64,000 bases of DNA from Fulvivirga maritima (GCF_021389955.1 NZ_CP089980.1:6071001-6135000), one strand, 5' to 3'. Positions 1 through 10,019 are shown, counted from the first letter of the stretch. Numbers and translations: made by a program. The notes: generated from the letters alone by a model not told the origin.

Positions 1-369
1 TATTGAATGGGCAGGATTAATTAGATTTAAATATGAATATAATTAATTAAGAAAAGAATCTTAAATCATTAAATAAATAAAATTTATCTATACTTATTAT
101 CAATAAGAATATAGCAATGATTTACCACGTGATCTGTCAGCAACTGTAAAACCTATGATTTTACAGAATGAATAGCCACCACGCCTTATCAATATCTCAA
201 TCCTTTTCATTCTTATTAAAGTGGAGAAAGAAGCTGCACTTGAAAGACTATTGGTATTGTTCTTGTCGTTATTGCCTTGGGTATGAAAAAGCGAGGAAAA
301 CTCAGAGCTCTCATAAAAAATTGACAAAAAATCAGACAAATCCTTTAAATTTGAATCAAACCATACATT
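1..369. other. Intergenic, AT-rich, no gene recognised
   Basis: No supported gene in this stretch. Short open frames exist on both strands, but their translations show no family, signal peptide or conserved composition, and they overlap each other. It probably holds the promoter of the secreted-protein gene starting at 370. No clear TAnnTTTG element was found close to that start. Confidence 0.5.
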
Positions 370-1155
370 ATGCATAGATCATTAATTATACTCATACTAT
401 TATTTGTTGCTCATTTCAGCCACGCTCAAGATGATTATCTGGTTACTCTAAAAAGAGATACCATAAAAGGAGAAGTGCAAATTCTTCTTCCTTCAGACAG
501 AAATGAAGAGATCATGTTTAAAACTGGTGACGACAAAACCAGGTATAAAGCATACCAGTTTTTAGAGTTTTATCATGAAGGAGAACATTATGTGCCCGTG
601 AAGATGACTGAAAAATACGCCATAATGAAAGTTATAAAATCAGGATACTTAAGCTTACTAAGCTATAGAGTAGATAATAATTATGATTTTGGAAATCTTT
701 ATTTACTTAAAAAGACGGGAGAAGGAACAGAAGTACCCACTTTCCTTTTCAAAAAAGTGATGGCTGATTTTCTTGCCAACTGTACTCAGGTGAGCAAAAA
801 GATTGAAAACAAAGAATACAAAAGATCAGATATAGAAACTATTGTAGATGAGTTTAATAACTGCATTATAAGGCAAACAGCAGATACTTACTCAGGCGAA
901 GCACCTGCTAAAAAGAGTACTCCTAAAGTGACTGACCACCCTGCTTTATCCATTATTAAAAACATAAAATCTACACTGGCTGGTTATGACACTGAAGAAA
1001 CGGAAGATATACTGGCTTTACTCTCAGACCTTAATGATAAAATATCTACGGGAGAAAAAGTACCTTCTTATATGATTGGTGCACTAAAAGAAGAAGCTGG
1101 TGCCTTTGATAAAATTCAGGCAGATGTAGAAGCTTTAGTAGAAGCTATCAAATAA
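370..1155 (+). CDS. Secreted protein of unknown function
   Basis: Family not recognised. The 261-residue product starts with a clear Sec signal peptide (residues 1-19, hydrophobic LIILILLFVAHF, cleavage after SHA), so it is exported. The N-terminal part (about 20-110) reads as small beta-rich segments starting DDYLVTLKRDTIKGEV, a pattern common in Bacteroidota secreted proteins that begin with a short beta-barrel-like module. The C-terminal half is helical and acidic/lysine-rich, with no visible catalytic motif. The ATG at 370 is the natural start because the signal peptide begins there. It is followed by a strong bidirectional terminator shared with the convergent BCCT gene, so it appears monocistronic. 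Confidence 0.75.
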   Translation: MHRSLIILILLFVAHFSHAQDDYLVTLKRDTIKGEVQILLPSDRNEEIMFKTGDDKTRYKAYQFLEFYHEGEHYVPVKMTEKYAIMKVIKSGYLSLLSYRVDNNYDFGNLYLLKKTGEGTEVPTFLFKKVMADFLANCTQVSKKIENKEYKRSDIETIVDEFNNCIIRQTADTYSGEAPAKKSTPKVTDHPALSIIKNIKSTLAGYDTEETEDILALLSDLNDKISTGEKVPSYMIGALKEEAGAFDKIQADVEALVEAIK

Positions 1156-1181
1156 CAGAAACAGAATTCTATTTATACAAG

Positions 1182-1242
1182 AAGGGGCGGCCTCAAAAGT
1201 ATTTACTTAACTAAAAGTAACTTTTGAAACCGCCCCTTTTTC
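1182..1242. terminator. Bidirectional terminator between convergent genes
   Basis: A long inverted repeat: AAGGGGCGG plus a CTCAAAAGTA segment on the left pairs with TTTTGAAACCGCCCC on the right, followed by a T run. It lies between the stop of the secreted-protein gene (1155) and the stop of the BCCT gene (1260) and can serve both strands. Its inner core resembles the terminator at 19067-19114. Confidence 0.75.
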
Positions 1243-1259
1243 ATTTACACAATAGCTTT

Positions 1260-2834
1260 TTATTTCTTTTTTAACGGTTTTAGCTCATCTTTATTTTGCT
1301 CACTATATTCTTTTAGTGATTTATAAAAGCTAAAGCACATGACTATAATAATGATGGAAAAAGGCAGTCCGGTAATAATGGAAGCCGTCTGCAGAGCCGT
1401 GAGTCCGCCACCCACTAAAAGAACAGCAGCCACTAACCCTTCCATTGAAGCCCAAAATATCTTTTGACCTTTAGGCGCATCATGCCTCCCTCCTGAAGTA
1501 AGCGTATCTACTACAAAAGAGCCTGAATCTGATGAGGTAACAAAGAAACTGGCCACCAATAGCACAGTAACTATAGATGCAAATGAGGTTAAAGGATATT
1601 GTTCCAGTAAATAGTATACCGCTGTAGAAACATCGGCTTTTACCGCCTTAGTAATGTCATGATTACCTAATAACTCCTGATAAATAGCACTACCCCCAAA
1701 TACAGACATCCATAAGAAAGTGAATAAGGTAGGTACTAATAGCACTCCTAAAATAAACTCTTTAACCGTTCTTCCTTTAGAAATTCTGGCTATAAAAATA
1801 CCTACAAATGGAGACCATGAGATCCACCAGGCCCAGTAAAATACCGTCCAGGTATTCTGCCAATTAGTTTTTTCGCCCACTCCTTTGTATGTATTAGTCC
1901 AGAAACTAAGCTCAAAAAACTCGTAGATATAATGACCTATATTTTGTACAAAAGATTTAAACAAGAAAAGCGTAGGCCCCACCACCAGAACGAAAAGCAT
2001 TAAGAACAGGGCCAGGCGCATGTTCCATTCACTAAGCTTTCTTATGCCTTTATCTATACCTAAGATAAGAGATAAGGTAGCGAAAAAGGTAATCACCACA
2101 ATAAGGATCACTTGTACCATCTCACTGTTTTCTACCCCGAAAAGGTATTCTAGCCCTGCATTAACCTGCTTTACCCCCAGCCCCAAAGAAGTGGCCAGAC
2201 CAAAAAGAGTGGCTATAACACTTATAATATCGATTATATCTCCAATAGGGCCATGAATTTTATCTCCGAATAACGGATGAAAAACCGACCTTATGGTGAG
2301 AGGAAGTTTCTTATTGAAAGTGAAAAAAGCCAATGCGAGCCCTATGATAGCATACAGCGCCCAGGCATGCACGCCCCAATGCAAAAAGGTAATGCCCATA
2401 GCCTCTTTGGCCGCAGCCACCTTATTCTCAGGGTTCTTTAAAAAGGGATTACTGTTAAAATGGAAAATAGGTTCTGAAACACTCCAGAACAAAAGGCCGA
2501 TTCCCATACCGGCACTAAAAAGCATTGAAAACCAGCCCAAAGTAGAGAATTCTGGTTTAGCATCTGGCCCGCCAATTCTTATGTTCTTAAACTTTCCAAA
2601 GCCAAGAAAAAGAGAAAATATAAGCAACCCATTCACCAATAATATGAAGAACCAACCCACATGGTCAGCAATGTAGTTTTGTGTGTTATTAAACCACTTC
2701 TCCATAGGCTTACCCACTATGATAGTGGTAAGCACTAATCCTAAAATAATTACTAAAGAGGTTACAAATACCGGTCCGTTAGCTTTAATCCCCAGAAATT
2801 CCTTCTGATCACTTCTCGTATTTGTTTGCGACAT
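1260..2834 (-). CDS. BCCT-family transporter (betaine/choline/carnitine type)
   Basis: A secondary transporter of the betaine-choline-carnitine family in the inner membrane, usually importing quaternary-ammonium osmolytes with Na+ or H+. The 524 residues contain about 12 hydrophobic segments and the family landmarks. These are the glycine-rich GMGIGLLFW in TM3 (the form seen in Na+-coupled members), the HWGVHAWALYAI segment, and the Trp-rich signature FYWAWWISWSPFVGIF followed by IARISKGRT. Length is normal for the family. The substrate cannot be read from sequence. It starts at 2834, 16 bp after the stop of the porin gene, so the two are almost certainly one transcript: porin first, transporter second. 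Confidence 0.92.
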   Translation of the reverse strand: MSQTNTRSDQKEFLGIKANGPVFVTSLVIILGLVLTTIIVGKPMEKWFNNTQNYIADHVGWFFILLVNGLLIFSLFLGFGKFKNIRIGGPDAKPEFSTLGWFSMLFSAGMGIGLLFWSVSEPIFHFNSNPFLKNPENKVAAAKEAMGITFLHWGVHAWALYAIIGLALAFFTFNKKLPLTIRSVFHPLFGDKIHGPIGDIIDIISVIATLFGLATSLGLGVKQVNAGLEYLFGVENSEMVQVILIVVITFFATLSLILGIDKGIRKLSEWNMRLALFLMLFVLVVGPTLFLFKSFVQNIGHYIYEFFELSFWTNTYKGVGEKTNWQNTWTVFYWAWWISWSPFVGIFIARISKGRTVKEFILGVLLVPTLFTFLWMSVFGGSAIYQELLGNHDITKAVKADVSTAVYYLLEQYPLTSFASIVTVLLVASFFVTSSDSGSFVVDTLTSGGRHDAPKGQKIFWASMEGLVAAVLLVGGGLTALQTASIITGLPFSIIIIVMCFSFYKSLKEYSEQNKDELKPLKKK

Positions 2835-2850
2835 ATATTATTAATTTTGA

Positions 2851-4029
2851 TTAAAAGTAATATCCAATATTTATATTAAATCGTGTTTCCCATTCCGCTT
2901 TCGGGTTTCCTTGAGCCAGCCCTTCTGTCCACTCAGGCCCTATCCAAGGGTGGTTTTTCCCAGCTGCCAAATCAATATAAGTATACACCTGACCTGCCGT
3001 TACCATCACCCCTGTCACATTCATATAGGTATCTGCAAATCCATTAGCAGGCTTATGCATATAACCGAAATCATCATATACTTTTAGCTCTGAAACAGGT
3101 CCCCAGGTCACTGGTATGGCATAAGCCGCTCCCAGCGTATAAGTAGTAGCAGAAGCAGCGGTTAAATAAGGCGCACCATAAGCTGTCATGGCTATAATGT
3201 CATCCCGCTCATCTTCCGGATTTTGAGGTGAGTATTTATAATGGGAAACTTGTGCTTTGAGATCAAAGCGGCCTACTAGTAACTCATAGTGACCCGCCAG
3301 CGCGTAATGATGCCCCACATCTTCTGTAGTGAGGTTATACAGCCCTCCATACTGAGCTGAAACACCGATATTATGCTGAAAAGAGCCGGCAAGCGTTTTA
3401 TAAACAAGCTTGCCATTTATCTGATTAACCTCCTTATTTCTAAACTCCAGCTCACCGTCACCACTATAGTCTATAGAAGCTACATCATAAGAATATCTGC
3501 TGTCTGAAGCATCACTATTAGAGCCAAAATTGAGCTCTTCAGCATTTTTAAAGAAGGCAATATCATAGTCCCATCGATCACCTCTGTGCTTAAACTTAAG
3601 CCCCATGTCGTGGTCGTCTTCCAAACCAATGTAGTAATTTAAACCGAAAAACCAATTATGAGAATCATACTGAGTTATACCAAACGGAACTTGAGTGAGG
3701 CCTAATTGTAGTTCTTCGGCGTCATTAAAATCATAAGCCACCCACCCTTGCTTGAGCATGCCTCCACCAAATGCAGACGAGTATAATCTGTATTCGGCAT
3801 TGAGCTTCACTCCTTTATAGCTGGCTTTAGCATTTATTCTGAAGAGATCATAACCGAAGTCACCTCCCCTTTTCTGCTGCCCGTCTTTCCAGGATGATAA
3901 ATTATAATTAAACCTAAGGGCACCACCAATGCTAATTTTTGGCTTCTCTTCCTCCCCTTCTTTTTCCTGTGCCATTAAAGGCATGGTGGCTAAAAAACAA
4001 AGCCCAACCACCCCAATTATAAATTTCAT
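2851..4029 (-). CDS. Outer-membrane porin-like beta-barrel protein
   Basis: The 392-residue product has a signal peptide (1-20, ending PLMAQ) and then a run of alternating amphipathic strands rich in Tyr/Gly/Asp, for example ALRFNYNL and NAEYRLY. It ends in the aromatic C-terminus GYYF typical of proteins folded by the BAM machine. The layout resembles phosphate-selective porin O/P-like proteins of Bacteroidota, but I would not assign a substrate. It is the first gene of a probable two-gene operon with the BCCT transporter, which suggests it provides outer-membrane passage for the transported solute. Confidence 0.8.
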   Translation of the reverse strand: MKFIIGVVGLCFLATMPLMAQEKEGEEEKPKISIGGALRFNYNLSSWKDGQQKRGGDFGYDLFRINAKASYKGVKLNAEYRLYSSAFGGGMLKQGWVAYDFNDAEELQLGLTQVPFGITQYDSHNWFFGLNYYIGLEDDHDMGLKFKHRGDRWDYDIAFFKNAEELNFGSNSDASDSRYSYDVASIDYSGDGELEFRNKEVNQINGKLVYKTLAGSFQHNIGVSAQYGGLYNLTTEDVGHHYALAGHYELLVGRFDLKAQVSHYKYSPQNPEDERDDIIAMTAYGAPYLTAASATTYTLGAAYAIPVTWGPVSELKVYDDFGYMHKPANGFADTYMNVTGVMVTAGQVYTYIDLAAGKNHPWIGPEWTEGLAQGNPKAEWETRFNINIGYYF

Positions 4030-4289
4030 CAGTATGCTATTGTTTGGTTATTTCTTATCTCACATCCAAACCCTAACAGCCAAATATCACGCTAAGAAAT
4101 TCTAATAGTAGCAGTAAAAAGAAGAAACAAAAAAGTCGATAGCCAACCTTATAAAACAACTCCCCTCCCATCACCAAAAGAATTATATTGTATTAATTAG
4201 CAAATAGTTAAAGCTAAAATCTACCTCAAGCTTATCTTTTGAATGTGTCAGCTATATAACCACGGCTACTGGTGAATAGTTTATAAAAC

Positions 4290-7200
4290 TCACTTCACAA
4301 GGTTCATTATATCTTCTTTTGTAAGGTTTTTAAGTATGGCATTTTCATCATTAATAAGGCCTCCCAGTAATTCTTTTTTTGAGGACTGCAGCTTCATAAT
4401 TTTCTCCTCTACAGTACCCGGACATATGAGTCTGATAGCGGTTACGCGCTTATTCTGACCTATCCGGTAAGATCTGTCTATGGCCTGATTTTCTACTGCC
4501 GGATTCCACCAGGGATCTACCATATATACATAACTGGCCTCCGTGAGATTAAGACCTACACCTCCTGCTTTAAGACTAATGAGAAAAACCCTGACATCTT
4601 CATTTTTCTGAAACCGAGTTACTACTTCTTCTCTGTTTTTAGTGGCTCCAGTAAGTATGGCATAGCCTATTCCTTTAGCCTCTAACTCAGCTTGTATGAG
4701 CTCTAGCATACCTACGAACTGAGAAAAAACCAGCATTTTATGATATGGAGCATGATTATCTACCTGCTCCATTAGCACTTCTATTTTAGCTGCGGTTTCT
4801 GTAAGCTGAGCAGGAGTAGAATCTAGCAACTTAGGTGAATTACAAATTTGGCGTAACTGTGTAAGCCCTTTAAGCACATACATAGAAGTTTTACGAATAT
4901 CATCAGTTTCCTTCTCTTCCATATAATCTCTAAAATCCTTCTCACTGGCTTCGTAAATACGCTTTTGTTCCGGTTTCATTTCACAATAAATAACCAGCTC
5001 TTCTTTCTCTGGCAGCTCTTGCGCCACCTGATCTTTAGTTCGTCTAAGCAAAAACGGACTGATTTTATCCTGCAGCTCTTTAGCCCTTTTCTTACTCTTA
5101 AACTGATCTATTGGAGCCGAATAGCGCTCTTTAAAAAACTGCTTGCTGCCCATAAGCCCTGGGCAGGCAAATGAAAACTGACTGTAAAGATCAAAGGTGT
5201 TATTTTCAAACGGTGTGCCCGTTATTACAATCTTATTACGAGACTTCAATAACCTTACGGCCTTATAACGTTGTGAATTAGGATTTTTTATTTGCTGAGA
5301 TTCATCCAGAAAAATGTAGTCAAACATGAAGTTCTTCAGAAACACTACATCTGCCAGCAGGGTGCCATAGCTGGTAAGTATAATATCATACTTGCCAAAA
5401 AGTGACGTATCTCTTTGTCTGTCGGCACCTTTTAATTCCAATACTTCAAGTTCCGGGGCAAACTTCTCTATCTCTGACCTCCAGTTAAACCTGAGTGTGG
5501 TAGGCACCACTAAAAGATGTGGCTTCTTGCCTTGCTTCTCTTTTAAAGCCAATATGAAAGCTATTATTTGCACTGACTTGCCCAGCCCCATATCATCCGC
5601 CAGACAACCCCCAAAATTAAAGTCATCAAGAAAATTGAGCCAGTTAAGACCTTCTTTCTGGTATGGTCTCAATTCCGCTCTTAACTCTTTGGGAATGTTC
5701 ACCTGCTCTATGGCTTTAAAATTCTCAAGTTTTTCATGATACATAGCCAGTTCATGCCGCACGGTTTCATCCAGCATCTTAGTCTCAAAGAGGCTTTCTA
5801 TTGCTGAGAAGTTCACCTTTGGGAAGGTAATCATGTCCTGCTCATCTATTTCACCAGCATTAAAATAGGCTTCAAACTTCTTCATCCACTCTTTGGGGAG
5901 CACGCCAAAGGTCCCATCATCGAGCTGCACGTATTTAGACTTGTTTCGCACCGCCGCTTTCACCTTTTTCATAGAAGCCTTTTGCTTAGCGTAGCGCATG
6001 TCTACCTCAGCATTAAACCAATTGATGCCGCTAACCACCTTAATATCAATACTTACCGGATTAGGATTTAAACGATTACCCTCAATTTCATCAAAACCTA
6101 AAATAGTAATGTCACTTTCCGCCCACTCCATACAGGTTTTGAGAAACCACTCTTCTTCCAAAAACCTCTTTTTATGTAAATAGAAATAAGGCAGATCGTT
6201 CTCTTCTAGCTGCTCTTCAAAAAAAGGATGCTGTTTAATCATTAAAGCCAGAAATTCAGACTCCTTATTCACATCCCTTTTCACCAAAAACTCCTTACCC
6301 TGGCTATCATAGGCATAAATCTGCTTACGGCTACGCACCTCCACTTCTACATCACTGTAGCGCATTACAGGTATGAGCATTACAAAATTGTCAAAATCAG
6401 ATAGGTAGATGATTTTTTCCTCAGAGTCATTAAAGCCCTCCATTTCAAGCTGCTCTGCTGTTGCTTCTTTTATAAAGCGGTATTCGATCTCTATCTGCTT
6501 TTCAATATCATCTAAAAACTGCGTTCTAAACTCTTTAAAGGCTGAAGCATGTACAATCAGCTTACCGCCCTTTTGGTTTAACAGGTCTAACACTCTGATC
6601 AGCTGCAAGCCAGAAAGCAAATGAAGTTGCTCCTCTATTTCAAGAAAGCAATTATACTTCAGCTTCACTTCATTGAGCCCAAAGCTTTTGTCTCCTAAGA
6701 ATATTTGCGCTTCTATTTCAAAATGACGACCTACTTTAGACACCCACAGTTTTACCTTGCCTGCAAATGGCCTTACCTGAACCTGAGATATGGAGCTGGC
6801 ACTTATTTTATCAGAAGCGCGCGAGTTATGCTGATAAAACTCATATCCTAAAGGATTTTTAATAATATAAGAAAGCACTGCCAAATCCTCCGCAGTAAGT
6901 GATTCTCCTTTAAAATCCATAAACTTATTCACCCCTAGCAGGAATTTAATCTCCCGGCCATCTTGCAAGTCCCAGACATGGTTCTGCGGATTAACCTGTA
7001 CCAGCGGATTTTTTATTTTACCCTTCTGAGTGCGCTCCGCATGGTAAATTGAAATAAGTAAATGATTATAATAACGATGCTTTCTTAGCACCAATATGTT
7101 TTTATTATGATCTAAGCTGCCAGCTAGTAATTGCTCTCCATCTGTTCTCACCTGACTTTTCAAGCTTTTAAGACTATCTGCGGTTACAGAAATTAATCCG

Positions 7201-7673
7201 GGATGGGCAGGTTTAGTAATAAGGCGACCATGCTCTTGTTCTATATCAAAGTATTCATCAAGATCAGGCTCGTTTTCAAGACCATAATCAAAGGCCATTT
7301 TTTTCAATTCCTGATGCCTGCGTTGCTTATCAAAGAAAATAAGCAAATCATCGGAATGCATTAACAGATCTAACGCCTCCGCCTGATGATCACATAGCAA
7401 CATGTCATCTCCCTCACAATTACAAACCACTATCAGCTGCTCTGCTGTTTGTGAAAGCACTACTTGAAAGCTGCCTTGTGAAGATTTTATAGTAAACACC
7501 CCTTGGTTCACACTCATCAGCTCTGTAAACACACGTAAGTCCTCACCTTGATACTGATGGTGAGTAAGCACCTGATCTATTTGGTGCTGTGGCAGTGTAT
7601 TGTCTTGTTCCGAATGAAAAACATAATGATGCTGCGGTGGCAGACCATCTTCTTTGTGACCTGAATCAGCCAT
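4290..7673 (-). CDS. SNF2-family helicase-like ATPase with SWIM zinc finger
   Basis: A SNF2/Rad54-type double-stranded-DNA translocase (superfamily 2), about 1,127 residues from the ATG at 7673. Motifs in order: an N-terminal SWIM-like zinc finger (CNC then CDH, about residue 80-100); an unassigned middle region; Walker A DMGLGKS; DESQ box in FLDESQQIKN; TGTPFEN; and the C-terminal helicase lobe with SLKAGGVGLNL, WWNPAVENQAIDR and YRIGQ. The open frame actually continues upstream into a DUF3124 lipoprotein, which is implausible because one part is exported and the other acts on DNA. I chose ATG 7673 because an AAGGAG ribosome site (7690-7685) sits 11 bases ahead of it. The DUF3124 frame also closes at 7679 if one G is removed from the run at 7717-7721. 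Confidence 0.88.
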   Translation of the reverse strand: MADSGHKEDGLPPQHHYVFHSEQDNTLPQHQIDQVLTHHQYQGEDLRVFTELMSVNQGVFTIKSSQGSFQVVLSQTAEQLIVVCNCEGDDMLLCDHQAEALDLLMHSDDLLIFFDKQRRHQELKKMAFDYGLENEPDLDEYFDIEQEHGRLITKPAHPGLISVTADSLKSLKSQVRTDGEQLLAGSLDHNKNILVLRKHRYYNHLLISIYHAERTQKGKIKNPLVQVNPQNHVWDLQDGREIKFLLGVNKFMDFKGESLTAEDLAVLSYIIKNPLGYEFYQHNSRASDKISASSISQVQVRPFAGKVKLWVSKVGRHFEIEAQIFLGDKSFGLNEVKLKYNCFLEIEEQLHLLSGLQLIRVLDLLNQKGGKLIVHASAFKEFRTQFLDDIEKQIEIEYRFIKEATAEQLEMEGFNDSEEKIIYLSDFDNFVMLIPVMRYSDVEVEVRSRKQIYAYDSQGKEFLVKRDVNKESEFLALMIKQHPFFEEQLEENDLPYFYLHKKRFLEEEWFLKTCMEWAESDITILGFDEIEGNRLNPNPVSIDIKVVSGINWFNAEVDMRYAKQKASMKKVKAAVRNKSKYVQLDDGTFGVLPKEWMKKFEAYFNAGEIDEQDMITFPKVNFSAIESLFETKMLDETVRHELAMYHEKLENFKAIEQVNIPKELRAELRPYQKEGLNWLNFLDDFNFGGCLADDMGLGKSVQIIAFILALKEKQGKKPHLLVVPTTLRFNWRSEIEKFAPELEVLELKGADRQRDTSLFGKYDIILTSYGTLLADVVFLKNFMFDYIFLDESQQIKNPNSQRYKAVRLLKSRNKIVITGTPFENNTFDLYSQFSFACPGLMGSKQFFKERYSAPIDQFKSKKRAKELQDKISPFLLRRTKDQVAQELPEKEELVIYCEMKPEQKRIYEASEKDFRDYMEEKETDDIRKTSMYVLKGLTQLRQICNSPKLLDSTPAQLTETAAKIEVLMEQVDNHAPYHKMLVFSQFVGMLELIQAELEAKGIGYAILTGATKNREEVVTRFQKNEDVRVFLISLKAGGVGLNLTEASYVYMVDPWWNPAVENQAIDRSYRIGQNKRVTAIRLICPGTVEEKIMKLQSSKKELLGGLINDENAILKNLTKEDIMNLVK

Positions 7674-7678
7674 AAAGT

Positions 7679-8231
7679 TTATTGCTCCTTTTGCTCTGTA
7701 GTAGATTCTATAACCACCCCCTTCTGTGGTAAAAGAAAGACCTTGCTGCGAAGCTGTACCAATCATTACGGCTTGAGCCAACAGTTTATCAGAGCCTTTA
7801 TCTGCCCCCCAATGAACTATGAAATTGGCCCCCGGACCTCCTGCGGCATCATCATGAGCCACTACTATTTCCACTGATTGTAATGCTGTGAGTACAATTG
7901 GTTTTTCTATGTAATGCCTTACCAGTCCACCTTCTGAGTCATAATAATCTATACCTGTCACATACACACTGTCCTGCATATTTACATTTCTCAGGCTAAG
8001 CGTAGCTGCTAAAGCAAATCTTCTGGTGCCATCCAGGTGATAAATATCTGAATAGACTGGCACATATAAAGTCTCCTGATAAGCCAGGTCCGATACATCA
8101 ACATCGGTATAATGATAATTTTCGCTAGGATGCGTCTTCTTTTTGACCTTTGCCTCTTGCCGCTGCTCAGCTTCAGGAGACTGGCACGCCAGGCATACAC
8201 CAATAATGAACAACACACTCCAGTATTTCAT
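7679..8231 (-). CDS. DUF3124 lipoprotein (frameshifted at its 3' end)
   Basis: A small exported protein of the DUF3124 family, function unknown. It has a lipoprotein-type signal (MKYWSVLFIIGVCLAC, Cys at the end as the likely lipidated residue) and the conserved core with YVPVYSDIYH, the ATLSLRN segment, and the ending GTASQQGLSFTTEG. ATG 8231 is preferred because AAAGGA lies just upstream. As sequenced, the frame runs on into the helicase gene. Deleting one G from the five-G run (minus strand 7721-7717) gives the ending TEGVVIESTTEQKEQ and a stop at 7679, 183 residues in total, a normal family length. So this is read as a separate gene with a one-base insertion (sequencing error or real). 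Confidence 0.8.
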
Positions 8232-8320
8232 ATAGATTTCCTTTATCACCTTTACAAACCTAAAGCTACAAAAAGTTTGAATGATAATTTTCAGAGAGCA
8301 TATAGAAAGTCTCCCGTTAG

Positions 8321-8485
8321 GGTATAGGTTTCGGACAAAAACTTAGAAACTCCAATATTAATGAGAAAGTGATAGGTAACACTAAAGAACATATCAACCT
8401 CATTAAAGACCCGTTCGGTCAAAAAGTAATCATGCAATATGAATACATAAACACAGAAAAAGCTAAACTAAAAATGTCTTTCTAA
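8321..8485 (+). pseudogene. Possible remnant of a T9SS-sorting-domain protein
   Basis: Between stops there is a 54-codon open stretch without a start codon, ending DPFGQKVIMQYEYINTEKAK. The DPF...QYEY spacing resembles the opening of type A T9SS C-terminal sorting domains (NPF...QYEL), so this may be the debris of a lost secreted protein. The match is short and weak. The rest of the 8232-8750 gap is AT-rich and presumably holds the promoter of the protease gene at 8751, but no TAnnTTTG box stood out. Confidence 0.25.
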
Positions 8486-8750
8486 TTAAAATATAAATTT
8501 TATACACCAATAACTTTAAATAAGATAACAAAAGTCACGTCTTATATTTAATCATACACCGCACCACTAACAATCAAAAAACTTAACTCAGAGCAAGTGT
8601 GATAGCACACATCAAAATTATAAATAGACAATGTTTTAATTTTTTAGTACAATGCAATTAATAAAATATAATAAATCATAATACGTTTTTTATTAAAATT
8701 TCAATAACATAACTTGCTGCCGTTCAATTTTAACTAAACCCAAACATGTT

Positions 8751-10019
8751 ATGAAAAATCTATTCAAGAGAGGCGCACTCTTTATTGGCGTAGCTATGTT
8801 TTTCTCTGTAATTATCACTTCCTGTGATGATGAAGAGAAGTCAATCAACCAAAAAATCCAAAAACCAGAAGTTAAAGAAGCTGTAGAAACCACTGTAGAA
8901 GGCCATGGAGATATTATTCCGGGCAGCTACATTGTTACCTTAAAGGAAGGTTCCGTGGGCAGCAACATGAGAACCATGAAAGGTTATGCCATCAGACAGG
9001 CAGTGGCTAAACCGATGATGAGTGACATGATCACCCGTGCTGGTTTACAGTTAGATCAATTGAAACACGTATATTCCGCCGAGGGAATAATGGGTTTTTC
9101 TGTTGATAATGTGGACAGTGAAGGTCTTGCCAAGCTTAAAAGCATGTCTAATGTGGAGACTGTTACTCCTAACAGAGTAATTGCTCTTGTTCCTTGGTAT
9201 TGTTCCTTCTTCCCCTGGTTAGATGTCTGTAATGAAGATCCAGAACCAAGTCCTGATCAAACCACTCCTTGGGGCATCACTCGTGTAGGCGGCCCTACAA
9301 ACATGAGTAATTCTAATAAAAGAGCCTTTGTTATTGATACAGGCATTGATTTTGATCACCCTGACTTAAATGTAAATACTTCATTGAGCACCAGTTTTGT
9401 TGGCAGCAATGGTAATGATGGCAACGGTCATGGAACCCACGTAGCCGGTACCATAGGAGCTATTGATAACAGCATAGGTGTAGTAGGAGTAGCTGCTGGT
9501 ATTGAAGTAGTTGCAGTACAAGTACTTAACTCACAAGGATCTGGTTCATATGCTGGTGTAGTCTCTGGTATTGATTATGTTGCCCAAACTGCTAATCCTG
9601 GTGACGCAGCTAACTTAAGTCTTGGAGGCCCTACTGACTCTTCAGTAGACAATGCCATTAGAAGGTTAGGTAATGCCGGCGTTTTTGTTTCATTAGCTGC
9701 AGGTAATGAAACTCAAAATGCAAATAATGTTTCTCCTGCAAGAACTAATGGAACTAACATTTACACTGTTTCCTCTATGACCAGCAGCAATTCTATATCT
9801 TATTTCTCTAATTATGGCAACCCTCCTGTGGACTATGCCGCACCTGGATCGAGCATAGAATCTACTTGGTTAAATGGAGGTTATAATACCATAAGTGGTA
9901 CATCTATGGCAGCGCCTCACGTAGCAGGACTGCTTTTAGTAACTAATGGAAACATCCAAACTGATGGCTATATATCTGGTGACCCTGATGGTAACCCGGA
10001 CCCAATAGCTCACAACTAA
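8751..10019 (+). CDS. Subtilisin-like (S8) serine protease, lipoprotein
   Basis: An exported serine endopeptidase of the S8 family, 422 residues. Signal peptide II ends ITSC at residue 25, with DDEE following, so it is probably a surface or periplasmic lipoprotein. An inhibitor-I9-like propeptide (about 53-145, starting GSYIVTLKEG) precedes the catalytic domain. The triad is visible: Asp196 in FVIDTGID, His227 in GHGTHVAGT and Ser385 in GTSMAAPHVAG. The protein ends soon after the Ser motif and has no T9SS sorting domain. It stands alone, with an AT-rich gap upstream and a terminator downstream. Confidence 0.95.
   Translation: MKNLFKRGALFIGVAMFFSVIITSCDDEEKSINQKIQKPEVKEAVETTVEGHGDIIPGSYIVTLKEGSVGSNMRTMKGYAIRQAVAKPMMSDMITRAGLQLDQLKHVYSAEGIMGFSVDNVDSEGLAKLKSMSNVETVTPNRVIALVPWYCSFFPWLDVCNEDPEPSPDQTTPWGITRVGGPTNMSNSNKRAFVIDTGIDFDHPDLNVNTSLSTSFVGSNGNDGNGHGTHVAGTIGAIDNSIGVVGVAAGIEVVAVQVLNSQGSGSYAGVVSGIDYVAQTANPGDAANLSLGGPTDSSVDNAIRRLGNAGVFVSLAAGNETQNANNVSPARTNGTNIYTVSSMTSSNSISYFSNYGNPPVDYAAPGSSIESTWLNGGYNTISGTSMAAPHVAGLLLVTNGNIQTDGYISGDPDGNPDPIAHN

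Noticed and set aside
100-375. 91-codon minus-strand frame and a 69-codon plus-strand frame in the first 370 bases
   Set aside because: They overlap each other, have no recognisable features and odd composition; not supported as genes.
4290-8249. A single 1,319-residue lipoprotein-helicase fusion
   Set aside because: Physically implausible (exported plus DNA-acting). Removing one base in a G run yields two standard genes, the second with its own ribosome site.
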